This document shows positions 1-9,172 of a stretch of 23,485 nt of DNA, in pieces. The notes beneath the pieces are model-generated. The model was not told where the DNA came from. It ran no database searches and saw only the letters and a program-made list of their open reading frames with translations. Numbering within the stretch: position 1 is the stretch's first letter; every line of letters starts with the position of its first letter. Source of the stretch: Ignavibacteriaceae bacterium (GTDB lineage Bacteria; Bacteroidota; Ignavibacteria; Ignavibacteriales; Ignavibacteriaceae); contig JACAFA010000226.1 of assembly GCA_013388525.1 (NCBI GenBank), forward strand, positions 1 to 23,485. Direction: 5' to 3'. The position numbers and the translations under genes were made by a program.

Positions 1-249
1 ATCAGTTGGCAATCAGCAGTAGGCAGTTGGCAAACATTAAAAATTTTTGATTTACTTGGAAATGAAGTTGTAACTCTTATTGATGAGTATAAACCTGCCG
101 GAACTTATGAAGTTGAATTCAACGCAGCTCAAGTCTCCAGACCTGAGATTTCAACTGGAGTTTATTTTTATCAATTACAAATCGGAGGTCCTGAAACAAG
201 TTCAGAACAAGGGTTAATTGAAACTAAGAAAATGTTGCTTTTAAAGTAA
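1..249 (+). CDS. T9SS cargo protein, C-terminal sorting domain only (5' end outside window)
   Basis: Frame 1 is open from the window edge to TAA at 247-249 (82 codons). It encodes the end of a type A sorting domain: TLKIFDLLGNEVVTLIDEY, then PAGTYEVEFNAA, then STGVYFYQL, and a final ETKKMLLLK. This domain is the known signal for T9SS export and surface attachment in Bacteroidota. The passenger part lies upstream and cannot be judged. Three stretches do not fit the family: ISWQSAVGSWQ before the VYD-type strand, VSRPEI between FNAAQ and STGVYFYQL, and GGPETSSEQG before the last strand. Each is encoded by a short repeat or palindrome (listed separately) and keeps the frame. The next gene starts 129 bases downstream. 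Confidence 0.9.
   Translation: MSWQSAVGSWQTLKIFDLLGNEVVTLIDEYKPAGTYEVEFNAAQVSRPEISTGVYFYQLQIGGPETSSEQGLIETKKMLLLK
3..33 (+). repeat. 21-base-period tandem repeat inside the sorting domain
   Basis: CAGTTGGCAA occurs at 3-12 and again at 24-33, separated by a related TCAGCAGTAGG spacer, so the period is 21 bases or 7 codons. It encodes ISWQSAVGSWQ in frame, in the loop where other sorting domains in this window have only 2-8 residues. The repeat may extend left of the window. Confidence 0.6.
128..147 (+). repeat. In-frame 20-base palindrome in the sorting domain
   Basis: Arm CTCAAGTCT (128-136) and arm AGACCTGAG (139-147) are inverted copies with one mismatch in nine, separated by two bases. 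It encodes the extra residues around VSRPE between strands FNAAQ and STGVYFYQL. Confidence 0.6.
191..205 (+). repeat. In-frame small inverted repeat in the sorting domain
   Basis: CTGAA (191-195) and TTCAG (201-205) flank ACAAG. The CTGAAACAAGTTCAG core looks like a palindromic repeat I associate with Bacteroidota intergenic regions (recalled, not searched). It encodes part of the PETSSEQ insertion before the last beta strand. Confidence 0.45.
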
Positions 250-378
250 ATATCATTCTAAGTCTGGTGGAATTCTTAACAATTCTTTTATTTACTTACA
301 ATATTTTTATTTGTAATTTACTTGTGTGTTTATAAACCACTCGGATAATTAAAAAGACTTTTTCTACTATTTTATTTA

Positions 379-2484
379 ATGAAATTTCTATATCGGATAT
401 CATACTTATCCCTGCTATTCTGTGCTTTAGCCTACAGCCAAAGTGATGAGGACAGAAGATTCACCAAAATTCTTGACGATGATAACAGCAAGTACACCAA
501 TATTGGTAATATTGGAATTACTATAACAAATTTTGGCACTTATGGACACGGTTTTGTTCTTTGGCCAGAACAGCCAAGCTGTCAATATCCGCTTGGAAGT
601 GGAATAGAGCATTTATTTGATGGTGGTTTGTACGTCGGTGGTTTCATACGTGGTGCTGGTGGTCCATTCGTTACAACCGGTGCTGTTGATGCTGCATCTG
701 TATCTGCGCGAGGTGGTGGATTTGAATTTACTAATTCTGCTGGAAGCAGAGTAAAGGAAAGATCTTCATTATTCGATTCAAGATTTTTCAGCCCCTCTGC
801 AATTTCTCACCAGGACTTTCTCATGGATTATTCGGATACAAGTAAAGTATTTCTGAATGGCGAACCAATCATTGATCATAATCCTTTGGGAATTTCTGTT
901 CATCAGGAAACTTATGCATGGAATTTTCCTTTCGCAAACTTTTTTGTGATTTTTAATTATTGGATTAAAAACGTTTCCAATAAAAGTATTGATAGTGTTT
1001 TTATTGGAATGTGGACTGATGCAGTAGTGCGTAATACGAATATTACCGGTAGACCTTCAGGTAGTGCATTTTATAACAAGGGCGGTGATGGTTTCAACGA
1101 TTCAATTAAAATTACTTATGAGTTCGATGCCGCAGGTGATCTCGGATTTAGTGATAGTTATATCGGAGTTCTTTATTGTGGATCAGAACCAAAGCTGCCG
1201 GATTACTATCGTTTAAGTTTACTTGACTCTGTTCCGTCTGTAAATTTTGTTTCCTGGCAATTCAGGAATACTGATGATCCGGATTTCTTTGCACCACAGA
1301 ACGACTTCGACAGATATAAAAAGATGCAGGGCATTTTTGGAGGAAATAATCGTTGGAAAGATGGAATATCTCCAGAGCAAATAAAAACTCCTTCTAACAG
1401 ATCAATATTAATTACAAATGGACACTTCCCAACAATAGCACCGGGAGATTCAATTAATGTTGTGTTCGCAATTGTTTGCGCCAAAAAATATGGTCCCGAT
1501 CCTGCAAACCTCGATACAGAGGAGCAAAAAACAAATCTTTATGTGAATGCTGATTGGGCACTGCGTGCATACCACGGCGAAGATAAAAACAGAAATGGAA
1601 TTCTCGATCCCGGTGAAGACCTTGATAGTGATGGAAAAATTACACGATACATTCTTCCTGCACCTCCGGTTGTACCTCAGATTAAAGTTATTCCCAAAGA
1701 CAGAGAGGTTGAGATATACTGGGATAAACGTGCTGAGCAATCAATAGATCCGATATCCGGTAAAAGAGATTTTGAAGGATACAAGTTATACAGAACCCAG
1801 GCTGGATTTGATCTTACTGAAGGTGGGCAGGATATCTTAAATTCGCTTGTCGTATTATCACAGTATGATAGCGCTGGTAATGGTGTTGGATTCGATACGG
1901 GTTTTGAGTTTGTTGCTCTGAATGAGCCGGTAACTTTTCCGGGTGATACGATTCTTTATTATTATAAATTCGAATTGACGAATCTTCTGAACGGCTGGCA
2001 ATATCTGTTTGCAGTAAGCGCTTTTGATGAAGGCGATCCTGAAAATAATTTGGACATACTTGAGTCATCACCTCTTTCAAATTTAGCAAGAGTGCTTCCC
2101 GGAACTCCAGCTTCTGATGATCCGGAACTTCAGGTTGGAGTTTATCCAAATCCTTATTACGGAAATGCTATCTGGGATGGCAGTTCAGAAAAGCTGAGGA
2201 AAATTTATTTTTATAATCTTCCGGGTGATTGTGAAATTACAATTTATACTCTCGCTGGTGATATTGTAAAGAGGATTCAGCATACCAGCCGAAGTAACAG
2301 CTCGGAAGTAAGATGGTTTGAGACGTATGCACCGGATGGAAAGCAAAAATTTGCTGGTGGTGAACACGCCTGGGATCTTCTTTCTGATAACGAGCAGGCA
2401 ATTGCAACCGGATTATACTTATTCACAGTTAAAAACAATTCAAGCGGCGATATTAAAACAGGAAAATTTTTAGTAATCAAATAA
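379..2484 (+). CDS. Large T9SS-type secreted protein with calcium-loop-like segment and FN3-like domain
   Basis: The 701-residue product begins with a signal peptide (about residues 1-20, ending LAYSQ), so it should leave the cytoplasm. Residues about 25-395 form a beta-rich region I cannot assign to a family. Residues about 401-420 carry DKNRNGILDPGEDLDSDG, a repeated Asp/Asn pattern resembling dockerin-type or EF-hand-like calcium loops. Residues about 430-570 look like a fibronectin type III domain (VEIYWDKRAE ... FEGYKLYRT ... YLFAVSAFDEGDPENN). From about residue 585 the VYPNPYYG motif, ITIYTLAGDIV and final TGKFLVIK make up a divergent C-terminal sorting domain. The start has no clear Shine-Dalgarno site, as usual for this group. 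The next gene starts 15 bases after the stop. Substrate and function are unknown; a surface structural or adhesive role is inferred. Confidence 0.85.
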   Translation: MKFLYRISYLSLLFCALAYSQSDEDRRFTKILDDDNSKYTNIGNIGITITNFGTYGHGFVLWPEQPSCQYPLGSGIEHLFDGGLYVGGFIRGAGGPFVTTGAVDAASVSARGGGFEFTNSAGSRVKERSSLFDSRFFSPSAISHQDFLMDYSDTSKVFLNGEPIIDHNPLGISVHQETYAWNFPFANFFVIFNYWIKNVSNKSIDSVFIGMWTDAVVRNTNITGRPSGSAFYNKGGDGFNDSIKITYEFDAAGDLGFSDSYIGVLYCGSEPKLPDYYRLSLLDSVPSVNFVSWQFRNTDDPDFFAPQNDFDRYKKMQGIFGGNNRWKDGISPEQIKTPSNRSILITNGHFPTIAPGDSINVVFAIVCAKKYGPDPANLDTEEQKTNLYVNADWALRAYHGEDKNRNGILDPGEDLDSDGKITRYILPAPPVVPQIKVIPKDREVEIYWDKRAEQSIDPISGKRDFEGYKLYRTQAGFDLTEGGQDILNSLVVLSQYDSAGNGVGFDTGFEFVALNEPVTFPGDTILYYYKFELTNLLNGWQYLFAVSAFDEGDPENNLDILESSPLSNLARVLPGTPASDDPELQVGVYPNPYYGNAIWDGSSEKLRKIYFYNLPGDCEITIYTLAGDIVKRIQHTSRSNSSEVRWFETYAPDGKQKFAGGEHAWDLLSDNEQAIATGLYLFTVKNNSSGDIKTGKFLVIK

Positions 2485-2499
2485 AAAGGAGTAACTAAA

Positions 2500-4650
2500 A
2501 TGAAATCATTAACATTCTTTCTGGCAATACTTTTTATGACTATTGGCAGTCAGCTTCAGGCGCAAAATCTTGTGACTATTGAAGATATTCAGTATCTGCC
2601 GGATTCCGTCTTAATAAATTCCGGTGATCAACCATCACCATTAAACGGACAGACAGTAAAAGTAAGAGGTATTGTAATGTCCAGACCATTAGTCGATCCA
2701 CAAACTGACAGACGACCTATTATGTGGGCTGGAGCCAGATGGGTTACATATTTATACGATCCTGATGGTCAGGTACATCCACGTTTCGATGGATTAAATG
2801 TCCTACAATCAGATACCTCAACTCAATATCAGGGAACATTCTTTGATCTTATTGATACGGCTCAGGTAATTGAGGTTACTTTTAAGATAAGCGAATATCA
2901 AACAACTACACAAGGTGAAGTATTGCTTACGCCCGTTACACCGGTTTCAATTATTCAGCAATTACCAAAAAGACCTGATCCTATTGAATTGAGTGTTTCA
3001 GATTTTATGAGTGGTGGTATAATGAATCCATTGGCTGAAAGATATGAAGGAGAATATGTAATTGTTAGAAATGTTATTACAAGTGACCGGAATGCAAGCA
3101 CCGGAACGTTCAGAATTAATGATTCACAGGGTAATTATATTTTTATGTATGATCAGTCAGGTTACTTTACAAAAAGATCTCACAGGCTCAATGGTTTAAC
3201 AACTTATGAATCTCCTGTTGATGGAACAACTTTGGAATACATTCGTGGTGTAATTCAAACCTGGAGTACGGGTTATCGTATAGCTCCGATTTATCCTGGT
3301 GATATGAAAATTTCAGTAACTCCACCTTCAATTAGCAGTGTTAAGCGAAATCTGCCACACGTTTTAAAGAACCAATCTGTTACTATCTCTGCAAATGTAA
3401 CTGATGATGGAAGTGTTGATTCCGTAAAACTTTATTATCGGGTTGATGGTGGTAGTTATAATCCGGTAAATATGTCTTTGGTCAGTGGGAGTAAATATTC
3501 TGCAGACATCCCGGCAATCAATAGTGATTCTTCAATAGTTGATTATTATATCTGGGCAAAAGATAATGAGGGAAATTCAGCAACGATGCCTTCCAGCATT
3601 TCTAATGTTCAATATTTCTACTTAGTCCTTAACAGAGATATTACTATTCAGGATGTTCAATTCAATCCGTTTGGTTCAGATGTTAGTGGATACAACGGTT
3701 ACCGCCTTCCATTAACCGGAGTTGTAACTGCTGATACTACCGATTTCCCGGGAGGAAATTATGCTCTTAGAATTTATATTCAGAACGGACAGGGTCCTTG
3801 GAGTGGAATTCAGGTTGGAACAAGAGGTTCAAATGGAAGCCAGATTCGTGGATTACAAAAAGGTCAGAAAGTAACGGTTACTGGTTTGGTTTGGGATGAA
3901 CCTGTAACTCCAACATTCAACGTTACCAGAATTGATAGTACGACTAATGTTTCAATTATTTCATCAGGTAATCCCGTTCCAACACCGGAAGTTATTTCAA
4001 CAAATACTATTGGAACAGGTGGGTTGGGTGTAGTTGAAAAAGAAAAATGGGAAAGTGTTCTGATAAGATATAACGATGTTACTGTTACAAATGAAAATGC
4101 TGACTTCCCGAGCAATTTTGGTGAAATGTATGTAAGTGATGGCAGCGGAAATACAAGAGTGGAACTTGAGGACGGAAGACATGATTACCATAATCTTTCA
4201 GATCCAACGAGACTCTACTATGTTAAAACAGGAAGCACTTTTGATGCGCTTCAGGGAATTCTTTATTATTCTTTCGGAAACTATAAACTTGTACCAAGAA
4301 ATAATGATGATTTTATTGGCTATCTTCCTCCTGTAAGTGTGGAGAACGAAGGAACAATTCCAGATGAATTTGCTCTTTCACAAAATTATCCGAATCCATT
4401 TAATCCATCTACAACAATCAGATTTTCTATTCCAACAGAATCTTCTGTAAGATTAAGTGTGTTTAATATTCTTGGTCAGGAAGTAAAAGTACTTGTGGAT
4501 AACCAGGTTCAGCAATCAGGCAATTACAATTTAACGTTCGAAGCAACCGACTTAACTTCAGGAATTTATTTCTACAGATTAATTGCCTCTCCGCTTGAGA
4601 AGGGCAATAATAATTTCGTTGATGTCAAAAAGATGATATTAATTAAATAG
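2500..4650 (+). CDS. T9SS cargo protein with repeated OB-like domains
   Basis: The 716-residue protein starts with a signal peptide (about 1-22, ending LQAQ). Segments with the LNGQTVKVRGIV pattern recur (about residues 45-150, 165-265, 380-490 and 505-605), each a beta-barrel-like stretch as in secreted OB-fold domains that accompany nucleases (DUF5689/YhcR-like; assigned by eye). Residues about 275-370 are an immunoglobulin/FN3-like domain (VTDDGSVDSVKLYYRVDGGSY ... VDYYIWAKDNEGN). Residues about 620-716 are a standard type A sorting domain with NYPNPFNPSTTIRFSIP and a final VKKMILIK. An AAGGAG ribosome site sits nine bases before the ATG, stronger than its neighbours. No catalytic motif is visible, so a binding role is more likely than an enzymatic one. 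Confidence 0.85.
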   Translation: MKSLTFFLAILFMTIGSQLQAQNLVTIEDIQYLPDSVLINSGDQPSPLNGQTVKVRGIVMSRPLVDPQTDRRPIMWAGARWVTYLYDPDGQVHPRFDGLNVLQSDTSTQYQGTFFDLIDTAQVIEVTFKISEYQTTTQGEVLLTPVTPVSIIQQLPKRPDPIELSVSDFMSGGIMNPLAERYEGEYVIVRNVITSDRNASTGTFRINDSQGNYIFMYDQSGYFTKRSHRLNGLTTYESPVDGTTLEYIRGVIQTWSTGYRIAPIYPGDMKISVTPPSISSVKRNLPHVLKNQSVTISANVTDDGSVDSVKLYYRVDGGSYNPVNMSLVSGSKYSADIPAINSDSSIVDYYIWAKDNEGNSATMPSSISNVQYFYLVLNRDITIQDVQFNPFGSDVSGYNGYRLPLTGVVTADTTDFPGGNYALRIYIQNGQGPWSGIQVGTRGSNGSQIRGLQKGQKVTVTGLVWDEPVTPTFNVTRIDSTTNVSIISSGNPVPTPEVISTNTIGTGGLGVVEKEKWESVLIRYNDVTVTNENADFPSNFGEMYVSDGSGNTRVELEDGRHDYHNLSDPTRLYYVKTGSTFDALQGILYYSFGNYKLVPRNNDDFIGYLPPVSVENEGTIPDEFALSQNYPNPFNPSTTIRFSIPTESSVRLSVFNILGQEVKVLVDNQVQQSGNYNLTFEATDLTSGIYFYRLIASPLEKGNNNFVDVKKMILIK

Positions 4651-4660
4651 TTATTAAATA

Positions 4661-4801
4661 GAACCCTCTTTGAAAAGAGCTTGTGTGAATATTATTAACC
4701 CAAAGTTTCATCTGTGGTTTAAGGTCAATACAACAAAACTTTGCGAAACCGTTTCAACGGTTTTTCTAAACTTTCACACAGTCTCTAAAAAAAGGGGGTT
4801 C
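4661..4801. repeat. 141-bp three-way-junction inverted-repeat element (possible MITE or terminator complex)
   Basis: Terminal arms 4661-4689 and 4773-4801 pair at 24 of 29 positions: GAACCCTCTTT with AAAGGGGGTTC, a symmetric 4x4 loop, AGAG with CTCT, then TTGTGTGAA with TTTCACACAG. Between them are two further hairpins: TTAACCCAAAG/CTGTGGTTTAA (4695-4722, 9 of 11 pairs) and the perfect AAACCGTT/AACGGTTT (4746-4763) followed by TTTTTCT-type sequence only to 4766. It fills nearly the whole gap between two genes. Read on the minus strand the arm begins like an insertion-sequence end (GAGACTGTGTGAAA), which suggests a non-autonomous element, but no convincing target-site duplication is visible. 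Confidence 0.65.
4746..4766 (+). terminator. Possible hairpin terminator within the 141-bp element
   Basis: AAACCGTT and AACGGTTT form a tight 7-8 bp stem with a 2-4 base loop, followed by TTTC. It is placed where the 379-4650 transcript could end, but the stem is AT-rich and the T-run short, so strength is uncertain. Confidence 0.4.
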
Positions 4802-4821
4802 AATTCTTTTTTTTCAGGACA

Positions 4822-6360
4822 ATGCCTATAAAGAAGTTTTTACTGTTTATATTCTCGATTTTATTACTCTTACAGATTTTATCCTGTGAAGATGAGATCG
4901 TTAGCGAGCGATATAAAAATCAGCCACCTGTAACAGGCATTTCACTGCCTGATAGTACAGTCACTCCACAACAGACGCAGTTATTAGTCAGTTGGTGGGG
5001 TGATGATCCCGATGGATTGGTTATTGGATATTATTTTCGGTGGAATGATGATGACTGGAAATTCACAGCTTCAAATGATAGCCTTTTTGCTTTGAAGATA
5101 GGTGCAAGCGATACTACATTCAGATTTATGGTCTCAGCTGTTGATGCTGAAGGCAATGGTCAATATGATAACAGCATTGTTCAAAACGGTATAAACTACG
5201 GTCCGGAACCTTTCATAGATTTAAATTTGAATGGAGTGAGGGATGCGAACGAAACGTATTATGACATTGGACTGATTGATCCTACTCCCGCGGTTTTTTA
5301 TTTTCCTTTGAAGAATTCAGCTCCAACAATACAATGGAATGAGCTCAGTTTTGTTCCCGATACATCATTTCCTGTAATGTCATTCGGCTGGGTAGCAGAT
5401 GATATTGATGGCGTTGAATCAATCCTGAAAATAAATATTGCGCTAAACGATACAAATGATGTTCAGAATATTATTTCACTTGATGGCAGCGTTAGAACTA
5501 TTACTCTCCGAACAAATGAGTTTTCGTCACCAAATCCATTGATGCAAATACTTATTGAAGGACAGGAAAATAATATCCATCCACAAAAATTACCGGGTCT
5601 TCTTTTTAACAATTTAAATTATTTCTACGTTCAGGCTGAAGATATTTCGGGCGCCAAATCAAAATTTATCAGGCTTCCCGGTGAAAATCCTGATGACTAC
5701 TGGTTTGTTAAGAAACCTGTTGGCAACATTCTTATTCTTGATGACTATGGAACTGTTGATGATGCTGCTTCTTTTTATTTTGCAATGTTTGATAGTATCG
5801 GACTTTCTGGAAGATATGATGTATATAATATTACCATTAATGACAGCATCCCTTACAGAAACGTTACATTTCTTGAAACGATAAAATTATTTGATTATTT
5901 ATTCTGGTACACTGATAACAACCCTTCAATTGATCTTGCAGCTTTTGCAACTCAGAATTACTTGAGCCAGGGAGGTAAAGTTGCTTTCTCAATGCAATTC
6001 CCGCAAACAGTTGATCCGGTTGAGTTACAAAGTTTTATACCAATTATTTCAGATAGCATTGATCAGAGGATTTCTTTGTTGCCAGGTACTGATGTTGTTT
6101 CTGATTCAACTAATCCTGAATATCCGAATTTAAAATTGACTTTAAATGTTTTCAGAGTAAAATCATTTTATCTCAGTACTCTTGCAGCTAATCCTGTTTA
6201 CTATTACCCGAATGGTGAATTAAAAGGCTTTGCAGGCTTTACTAATATTGACCTGACTGAATTCTTTTTCGCTTTACCATTAAATAAATGCAACGGGACA
6301 GGAAACGTAAAATCTCTTCTCCAGAAAATATTCTTTGATGATTTCGGAGTAACCAGATGA
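4822..6360 (+). CDS. Outer-surface lipoprotein with Ig/FN3-like and amidotransferase-like domains
   Basis: The 512-residue product has a lipoprotein signal peptide with lipobox ILSC near residue 22, so it should be lipid-anchored after export. Residues about 35-110 resemble an FN3/Ig-like domain (LLVSWWGDDPDGLVIGYYFRW ... FRFMVSAVDAEGNG), and a second similar domain covers about 165-285. Residues about 298-430 (VGNILILDDYG ... FDYLFWYTDN ... YLSQGGKVAFSMQF) look like a Rossmann-type glutamine-amidotransferase-like or ThuA-like fold, but no catalytic Cys-His-Glu set is evident. Its TGA overlaps the ATG of the TonB-receptor gene by four bases (ATGA), indicating translational coupling. It is not recognisably SusD-like. 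A partner role for the receptor is inferred from the overlap. Confidence 0.8.
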   Translation: MPIKKFLLFIFSILLLLQILSCEDEIVSERYKNQPPVTGISLPDSTVTPQQTQLLVSWWGDDPDGLVIGYYFRWNDDDWKFTASNDSLFALKIGASDTTFRFMVSAVDAEGNGQYDNSIVQNGINYGPEPFIDLNLNGVRDANETYYDIGLIDPTPAVFYFPLKNSAPTIQWNELSFVPDTSFPVMSFGWVADDIDGVESILKINIALNDTNDVQNIISLDGSVRTITLRTNEFSSPNPLMQILIEGQENNIHPQKLPGLLFNNLNYFYVQAEDISGAKSKFIRLPGENPDDYWFVKKPVGNILILDDYGTVDDAASFYFAMFDSIGLSGRYDVYNITINDSIPYRNVTFLETIKLFDYLFWYTDNNPSIDLAAFATQNYLSQGGKVAFSMQFPQTVDPVELQSFIPIISDSIDQRISLLPGTDVVSDSTNPEYPNLKLTLNVFRVKSFYLSTLAANPVYYYPNGELKGFAGFTNIDLTEFFFALPLNKCNGTGNVKSLLQKIFFDDFGVTR

Positions 6361-9161
6361 AGTTTCTGTATTATTTAATTTTTTATTTAATGATTAATTC
6401 AGCGGTTTTCTGCCAGCAAACCGGTGGACTTACTGGTATTGTTACTGATGCAGCTTCAAATGAACCATTACCTGGTGTGAATGTGATTCTAAAGGGAACT
6501 TATCATGGTGCAGCAACAGACATAAACGGAGTTTTCAAAATTACCGGAATAAATCCTGGTAAGTATAACATCGATGTATCCTTAATAGGATATAAAACAT
6601 TTCAGTACACGGGTGTTGAGATCGAACCAAATAAAATAAAGCAACTTGATGTTAAACTTGAAGAAACAGTACTTACTCTGGATCAGGATGTTGTTGTAAT
6701 CGGTGACAAGCCATTACTCGATCCCGAAGAAACTCAAAGTAAAAAAACTGTCTCGAGAGAAGAGATTGATGCATTGATTGTTGAAAATATCAGAAACATC
6801 GTAACGCAACAAACAGGAGTGGTTACTGCTGATAATGAAGTTAACATAAGAGGTGGCAGAAGTTACGAAAATGCTTTCTTGCTGGACGGTGTTTCAGTTC
6901 AGGATCCACTCTCCGGTACCGGGTTCGGTTTACAACTCAGTGCCTCTGCAATCGAAGAAGTTGAAGTGATTACCGGAGGATTTAATGCGGAGTTTGGTCA
7001 GGCAACTTCCGGAGTTGTAAATGTAAGAACAAGAGAAGGTAGCGAGAAGTATTCCGGAGCTATAACTTACAAGCGGGATAATCTTGGTGATAAATCATCT
7101 TATTATGTTTTTAATACAGATATACTTGAATTAAACTTAAGTGGACCGGAACCAATCACTTCATTAATTCTTCCTTCTTTAGGTGTGCAAATTCCGGGAA
7201 GAATATCTTTCTTTGGAAATTTTTATTCAGGAATCACTGATGGTTTAACACAGGGTTATTATAAACCAACTGCCAATCAACTTTACTCTTCCACATTTCA
7301 CGGAACCCGTTTTGCTCCTCGTGCTGAAAATAGTTGGTTCGGTTTGTTAAAACTGACTTATTTTAATTCTCCCACTCTGAAATTCAATTATTCATATAAC
7401 CAGTCTGTAAATATTAATCAGAATTCTCAATCACTGCAATCAAATCTGGAATATGTTGAACCATCTCCCGGGTATCAATACACATTTCAAAATATTCTTG
7501 ATAATGCAAACACATTCACTCACAACAGTATCTATCATAATTTAGGTGTTACTCACACATTAAATCAAAAAACTTATTATGAATTAAAGTTCAATTATTT
7601 CTTCACAAACTTAAGAGGAGATGCGAATGGTTTGAATTGGAATGAATATAATCAGCCTCTTGATATAGTTAATTTCCCGATAGAATATTACAATATTAAC
7701 AGCGATACTGTTGGCGTAATTCCGGGTGATGGATTCTGGGATCTGGGAAATCCTTATACTTATCACGATCATTTTCTTGAGGAATTTTCTTTTAGAGGTG
7801 ACATTACCAGTTTCTTTGATGAAATGAATAAATTTAAAGCCGGTTTCAATATGCAATTTCAGCAAATGCAGGTTGTTGATATTTATCAACCATGGATTGG
7901 TGACCTTGGATTTAACAATGATATTTACCAGGTCTATCCGGCTTTAGGTTCGTTTTATGCTCAGGATAATATCAACTTTGGCGGGATGATTCTGAATTTT
8001 GGACTTAGGCTTGACTATTGGTTTCCCGGAAAATATGTTGATGATGCAGTAGCTGACTCAAATGTTATTACGATTCCGGATGAGATAAGAGATAACTACT
8101 ACGAAGATACTTTCGGCTGGTTTAATGACAGAAGATTCAAAGCCCGATTAAGTCCTCGCTTAGGTATTTCGCATCCTGTTTCAGATTTTCAGACATTATT
8201 TTTCTCGTACGGACATTTCAGTAAATGGCCAAAACCACAATTCGTTTATGCTAAGCTGAACCCTTCAAGTGCTCAGTCATCGTTTCAGAAATTCGGTAAT
8301 CCGAATCTTGATCCTGAAACAACAGTAGCTTATGAACTCGGTTTAAAGACTCAATTTACTCCTGATGATGTGCTTACAATAACTGCTTACTATAAAGATA
8401 TTTTCGATTACGTCAGTACGCGTGCAGTGAAAATAACCTCTTCGCGATTAACCGCTGAAAGTTTCATAACTTATGTTAATACTGATTACGCACGTTCAAG
8501 AGGACTTGAAGTAGAATTTAAAAAGAGAATAGGAAAGTGGTTCAATGGTTCAGCATCTCTTGCTTATGCAATTGCAACCGGGAAAAGCTCTTCAGCTGAA
8601 GAAGGTGTTCTTGTTGCCAGAGGTGATCTTGATGAGTCAATAAAGGAAAGTTTTCTGCCATGGGACAGACCTTTTACTGCTTCCGTAAATGCAAATTTTT
8701 ATGTGAGCCCGGGAACCTTTGGAACTTTAGATGGAATAATTGACGACTGGAGTTTCTATACAAGAATCTTTTTTCAATCCGGCAGAAGATATACACCGGC
8801 AGTCTTTACCGGTACTGTTGAACCGAGTGGAAGAAAGGAATATGAGTATGTTAGAAATGAAAGAAACTCAGCTATTGGAGATGATTGGTTTTACATAGAT
8901 GCAAATTTTGAAAAGTATTTTCAATTAGCCGGATTGAACTTCTCATTTTTTGTGGAAGTAAATAATCTTCTCGATACAAAAAATTCAACTATAATTAATC
9001 CTGTTACCGGTCGTGCTTATGAATACGGCGATGATGTGCCAAGCAGTTGGAATGATCCTCGTTATCCTGATGTTCAGGCTCCAATTATTGCTTACCCCTT
9101 AAATCCGGCACGATATCTTACTAGACGCAATATAAAATTTGGAGTAACTCTGAAGTTCTGA
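6357..9161 (+). CDS. TonB-dependent outer-membrane receptor with carboxypeptidase-regulatory-like domain
   Basis: The 934-residue protein has a signal peptide (about 1-20), then a carboxypeptidase-regulatory-like beta domain (about 22-110: LTGIVTDAASNEPLPGVNVILKG ... TDINGVFKITGINPGKYNI). A plug domain follows (about 125-235) with VNIRGGRSYENAFLLDGVSV and the typical EEVEVITGGFNAEFGQ. The rest is a beta-barrel with alternating aromatic strands, ending in NIKFGVTLKF with the terminal Phe expected for outer-membrane insertion. Receptors of this family take up siderophores, glycans, peptides or other large substrates using TonB energy; the substrate here cannot be told, and no SusD gene is adjacent. 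Its start overlaps the preceding lipoprotein stop, and the PorV-like gene begins 11 bases after its stop. Confidence 0.92.
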   Translation: MKFLYYLIFYLMINSAVFCQQTGGLTGIVTDAASNEPLPGVNVILKGTYHGAATDINGVFKITGINPGKYNIDVSLIGYKTFQYTGVEIEPNKIKQLDVKLEETVLTLDQDVVVIGDKPLLDPEETQSKKTVSREEIDALIVENIRNIVTQQTGVVTADNEVNIRGGRSYENAFLLDGVSVQDPLSGTGFGLQLSASAIEEVEVITGGFNAEFGQATSGVVNVRTREGSEKYSGAITYKRDNLGDKSSYYVFNTDILELNLSGPEPITSLILPSLGVQIPGRISFFGNFYSGITDGLTQGYYKPTANQLYSSTFHGTRFAPRAENSWFGLLKLTYFNSPTLKFNYSYNQSVNINQNSQSLQSNLEYVEPSPGYQYTFQNILDNANTFTHNSIYHNLGVTHTLNQKTYYELKFNYFFTNLRGDANGLNWNEYNQPLDIVNFPIEYYNINSDTVGVIPGDGFWDLGNPYTYHDHFLEEFSFRGDITSFFDEMNKFKAGFNMQFQQMQVVDIYQPWIGDLGFNNDIYQVYPALGSFYAQDNINFGGMILNFGLRLDYWFPGKYVDDAVADSNVITIPDEIRDNYYEDTFGWFNDRRFKARLSPRLGISHPVSDFQTLFFSYGHFSKWPKPQFVYAKLNPSSAQSSFQKFGNPNLDPETTVAYELGLKTQFTPDDVLTITAYYKDIFDYVSTRAVKITSSRLTAESFITYVNTDYARSRGLEVEFKKRIGKWFNGSASLAYAIATGKSSSAEEGVLVARGDLDESIKESFLPWDRPFTASVNANFYVSPGTFGTLDGIIDDWSFYTRIFFQSGRRYTPAVFTGTVEPSGRKEYEYVRNERNSAIGDDWFYIDANFEKYFQLAGLNFSFFVEVNNLLDTKNSTIINPVTGRAYEYGDDVPSSWNDPRYPDVQAPIIAYPLNPARYLTRRNIKFGVTLKF

Positions 9162-9172
9162 TTTCTTTAATT

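Noticed and set aside
250..378. Promoter before the 701-residue cargo gene
   Set aside because: TTTG at 310-313 and TATAAA at 331-336 are present but the spacing and the -7 box do not fit either Bacteroidota or sigma-70 patterns well enough to list.
1814..2149. 111-codon minus-strand open frame
   Set aside because: It is antisense to the FN3-like part of the 701-residue cargo protein and has no signal, motif or ribosome site.
4822..6360. SusD-like partner of the TonB receptor
   Set aside because: No SusD helical-repeat pattern is present; the sequence is beta-rich with an amidotransferase-like segment.
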